Shown in pieces: positions 4,880 through 6,690 of a stretch of DNA of 6,690 nt; the stretch's first letter is position 1, and every line of letters begins with the position of its first letter. The stretch is from Pseudomonadota bacterium (GTDB taxonomy: Bacteria; Pseudomonadota; Alphaproteobacteria; Rhizobiales; Afifellaceae): positions 1 to 6,690 of the forward strand of contig JAEZEK010000483.1 of NCBI GenBank assembly GCA_023417735.1, in the 5' to 3' direction. The notes under the pieces are model-generated. The model had not been told where the DNA came from. It did not search any database and worked only from the letters and a program-made list of their open reading frames with translations. The translations under genes were made by a program, and so were the position numbers.

Positions 4880-6052
4880 ATGGCCAGAGGAACCTTGAAG
4901 GCCGCGATCTTCGGCGCGGCGGCGCTTCTCTGCGGGACCGCGCTCGCGGCGGAGACCGTGACCGTGAGCCTGATCCTGCCGATGACGGGACCGTTCGCGT
5001 CGACCGGGCGGCAGATCGAGGCGGCCGCGAAGCTCTACATGCAGGAGAACGGCGCGGAGGTGAACGGCTGCACGGTCGAGCTCGTCACGAAGGACGACAC
5101 CGGCACCGCGGACGTCACCAAGCGCATCGCCCAGGAGGCGGTGGTGCGCGAGGGCGCCGACATCCTGGCGGGTTTCGGCCTGACGCCGCTCGCGCTGGCC
5201 GCCGCGCCGATTGCCACCCAGGCGAACAAGCCGATGGTGGTGATGGCCGCCGCGACCTCCATCATCACGGAGAAGTCGCCCTACATCGTGCGGACGAGCT
5301 TCACCCTGCCGCAGGCGGCCCACACGATGGGCGAGTGGGCGGCGAAGAACGGGATCGGGAAGGCGGTGACGCTGGTCTCCGACTACGCGCCGGGGGTCGA
5401 TGCCGAGACCTTTTTCGTGAAGGCCTTCGAGGCGGCCGGCGGCGAGGTGCCGGAGAAGCTGCGCGTGCCCCTGCAGAATCCCGACTTCGCGCCGTTCCTG
5501 CAGCGCGCCAAGGACGCGGCGCCGGATGCGCTCTTCGTGTTCGTGCCGTCCGGCGTCGGCTCGATCGTGATGAAGCAGTTCGCCGACCGCGGCCTCGCCG
5601 ATGCCGGCGTGAAGCTGATCGGCACCGGCGACGTCACCGACGACGACATCCTCAACAACATGGGCGACGTGGCGCTCGGCGCGGTCACCGCCTTCTTCTA
5701 TTCGGCGGCGCACGATTCCCCGGAGAACAAGGCGTTCGTCGAGGCTTTCAAGGCCGCCAATCCGGGCATGCGGCCGAACTTCTTCGGCGTGAGCGGCTAT
5801 GACGGCATGCACCTCATCTACGAAGGCCTGAAGAAGACCGGATGCACGCTCGACGGCGAGACCTTCGTCGAGGCGGTCAAGGGCATGACCTGGACGAGCC
5901 CGCGCGGTGAGGTGACGATCGAGGCGGACACCCGCGACATCACGCAGACGATCTACATCCGCGAGGTGAAGCGGCTCGAGGACGGCGAGCTCTACAATGT
6001 CGAGTTCGACGAGGTCGCCAACGTGAAGGATCCGGCCAAGGCCGGCCAGTGA
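4880..6052 (+). CDS. ABC transporter periplasmic binding protein, branched-chain amino acid (LivK/Peripla_BP_6) type
   Basis: The precursor has 390 residues, normal for the HAAT family. Residues 1-23 are a signal peptide (charged MARGTLK, hydrophobic core, cleavage after ALA). Cys18 is preceded by leucine and does not make a lipobox, so this is a soluble periplasmic protein. The mature part has the type I periplasmic binding fold: VSLILPMTGPFASTG (29-43) at the first strand and ligand loop, KDDTGTADVTKRIAQE (71-86), an AGFG segment (97-100), the TLVSDYAPG (164-172) second-lobe strand, and FVPSGVGSIVMKQFADRGL (221-239). It should capture a solute and deliver it to the membrane permeases; the LivH-type gene follows after 35 bases. 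The ligand cannot be read from the sequence: the family carries branched-chain amino acids, amides, urea, aromatic acids and other organic acids. It is divergent from the methyltransferase, so shared control is plausible. Confidence 0.92.
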   Translation: MARGTLKAAIFGAAALLCGTALAAETVTVSLILPMTGPFASTGRQIEAAAKLYMQENGAEVNGCTVELVTKDDTGTADVTKRIAQEAVVREGADILAGFGLTPLALAAAPIATQANKPMVVMAAATSIITEKSPYIVRTSFTLPQAAHTMGEWAAKNGIGKAVTLVSDYAPGVDAETFFVKAFEAAGGEVPEKLRVPLQNPDFAPFLQRAKDAAPDALFVFVPSGVGSIVMKQFADRGLADAGVKLIGTGDVTDDDILNNMGDVALGAVTAFFYSAAHDSPENKAFVEAFKAANPGMRPNFFGVSGYDGMHLIYEGLKKTGCTLDGETFVEAVKGMTWTSPRGEVTIEADTRDITQTIYIREVKRLEDGELYNVEFDEVANVKDPAKAGQ

Positions 6053-6073
6053 GCGTCCACGGGCTCTTCGGCT

Positions 6074-6078
6074 GAGGT
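6074..6078 (+). promoter_or_regulatory. Ribosome-binding site for the GTG-started permease
   Basis: GAGGT lies nine bases before GTG 6088. An in-frame TGA at 6073-6075 rules out any earlier start, and the next ATG would cut into the first membrane helix. Confidence 0.6.
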
Positions 6079-6087
6079 CCGGCACAG

Positions 6088-6690
6088 GTGCTGACGATCC
6101 TCTTCGACGGGGTGGCCTACGGCATGCTGCTGTTCATCCTCGCCGTCGGGCTCTCGGTCACGCTCGGCCTGATGAACTTCGTGAACCTCGCCCATGGCGC
6201 CTTCGCCATGGGCGGCGGCTACATCACCGTCGTCCTGATGGACCGGATGGGCGTGCCGTTCCTGTGGTGCCTGCCGGTCGCCTTCGCCGCCATGGCGGCC
6301 GCCGGTCTGGTGCTCGAGCGCACCCTCTACGTCCGGCTCTACGACAAGAACCACCTCGACCAGGTGCTGTTCTCGATCGGCCTCGTCTTCATGTCGATGG
6401 CGGCCGTCGACTATTTCATGGGCGCGCAGCAGCAGCTGATCAGCCTGCCGCCCTATCTGCGCGGGCAGGTCTCCATCCTCGGCGGTTCTATCGGGGTCTA
6501 CCGGCTCTTCATCATCGCCATTTGCGGCGCGCTCGTCGTCGCATTGCAGCTCGCGCTGATGCGCACCCGCTTCGGCAGCCGGCTGCGCGCCGCCGTCGAT
6601 CAGCCGCTCGTCGCCCGGGGCCTCGGTATCAACGTAAACGCCATCTTCGCGGCGACCTTCGCGCTCGGCTCGGGCCTGGCGGGCCTCGGC
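6088..6690 (+). CDS. livH: Branched-chain amino acid-type ABC transporter permease (LivH), 5' part
   Basis: This gene begins at GTG 6088 and runs off the right edge, giving the first 201 residues of a protein usually about 290 long. The N-terminus LFDGVAYGMLLFILAVGLSV (5-24) leads into LGLMNFVNLAHGAFAMGGGY (26-45), the hallmark LivH segment. Hydrophobic stretches at about 7-30, 36-52, 58-76, 93-111 and 138-157 fit the family's membrane helices. The cytoplasmic coupling loop is RAAVDQPLVARGLGINVN (166-183), corresponding to the LivH motif that contacts the ATPase. With LivM, LivG and LivF, expected beyond the right edge, it would form the inner-membrane channel fed by the upstream binding protein. 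The 35-base gap and the matching family of the neighbour indicate one operon. Ligand specificity is set mainly by the binding protein and is unknown. Confidence 0.9.
   Translation, partial: MLTILFDGVAYGMLLFILAVGLSVTLGLMNFVNLAHGAFAMGGGYITVVLMDRMGVPFLWCLPVAFAAMAAAGLVLERTLYVRLYDKNHLDQVLFSIGLVFMSMAAVDYFMGAQQQLISLPPYLRGQVSILGGSIGVYRLFIIAICGALVVALQLALMRTRFGSRLRAAVDQPLVARGLGINVNAIFAATFALGSGLAGLG

Noticed and set aside
4880..4950. Lipoprotein signal in the binding protein (Cys18)
   Set aside because: The preceding residues are ALL, without the small residue required just before the cysteine, and a normal ALA cleavage site follows.
4604..6085. A 493-codon minus-strand frame opposite the binding protein, and a 1230-base plus-strand frame (3669-4898) opposite the methyltransferase
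   Set aside because: Both mirror genes with clear family motifs; their translations are low-complexity (His, Arg, Ala, Leu) and lack recognisable domains.

Overview
The window is GC-rich throughout, with strong third-position G/C bias. It carries complete or partial genes of types common in Alphaproteobacteria: CbbY, a 'WWYF'-type ketopantoate reductase, a small opacity-like porin, a LivK/LivH-type transporter and a stand-alone MetE-type catalytic domain. A metabolically versatile soil or aquatic alphaproteobacterium (Rhizobiales/Rhodospirillales-like) is the best inference; the sequence does not fix the genus. Coding density is high. There are no RNA genes, CRISPR arrays, insertion sequences or other mobile-element signs, and no intergenic stretch exceeds about 210 bases.

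Layout. (1) Positions 1-1071, plus strand: the 3' part of a phosphoglycolate-phosphatase-like HAD gene, followed with no gap by a complete cbbY-type HAD phosphatase. These two activities clear the RuBisCO by-products 2-phosphoglycolate and xylulose-1,5-bisphosphate, so the pair may be the tail of a Calvin-cycle locus lying to the left. (2) 1122-2135, plus: a ketopantoate-reductase family gene. (3) 2247-3526, plus: a two-gene cell-envelope unit, a small outer-membrane beta-barrel whose only well-placed start is a CTG codon, then an exported single-domain cupin starting at TTG. (4) 3561-4670, minus: a 369-residue zinc methyltransferase of the MetE C-terminal type, starting at TTG and convergent with the cupin. 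(5) 4671-4879: a divergent control region with two inverted repeats next to a weak candidate promoter. (6) 4880-6690, plus: the periplasmic binding protein and the first permease (GTG start, running off the right edge) of a branched-chain-amino-acid-type (HAAT) ABC importer.

How the parts may fit. The methyltransferase and the importer are divergent and share one control region, so co-regulation is plausible and the imported solute could be linked to the methyltransferase substrate; this is inference. The other blocks look like ordinary, separate functions. Four of the six genes whose starts lie in the window appear to use non-ATG codons (CTG, TTG, TTG, GTG), each supported by a Shine-Dalgarno match. 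Start calls that require ATG would therefore miss signal peptides or add false N-terminal extensions. I see no clearly novel system; the most useful leads are the CTG start, the methyltransferase/importer module and its operator-like repeats, and the RuBisCO by-product phosphatase pair.
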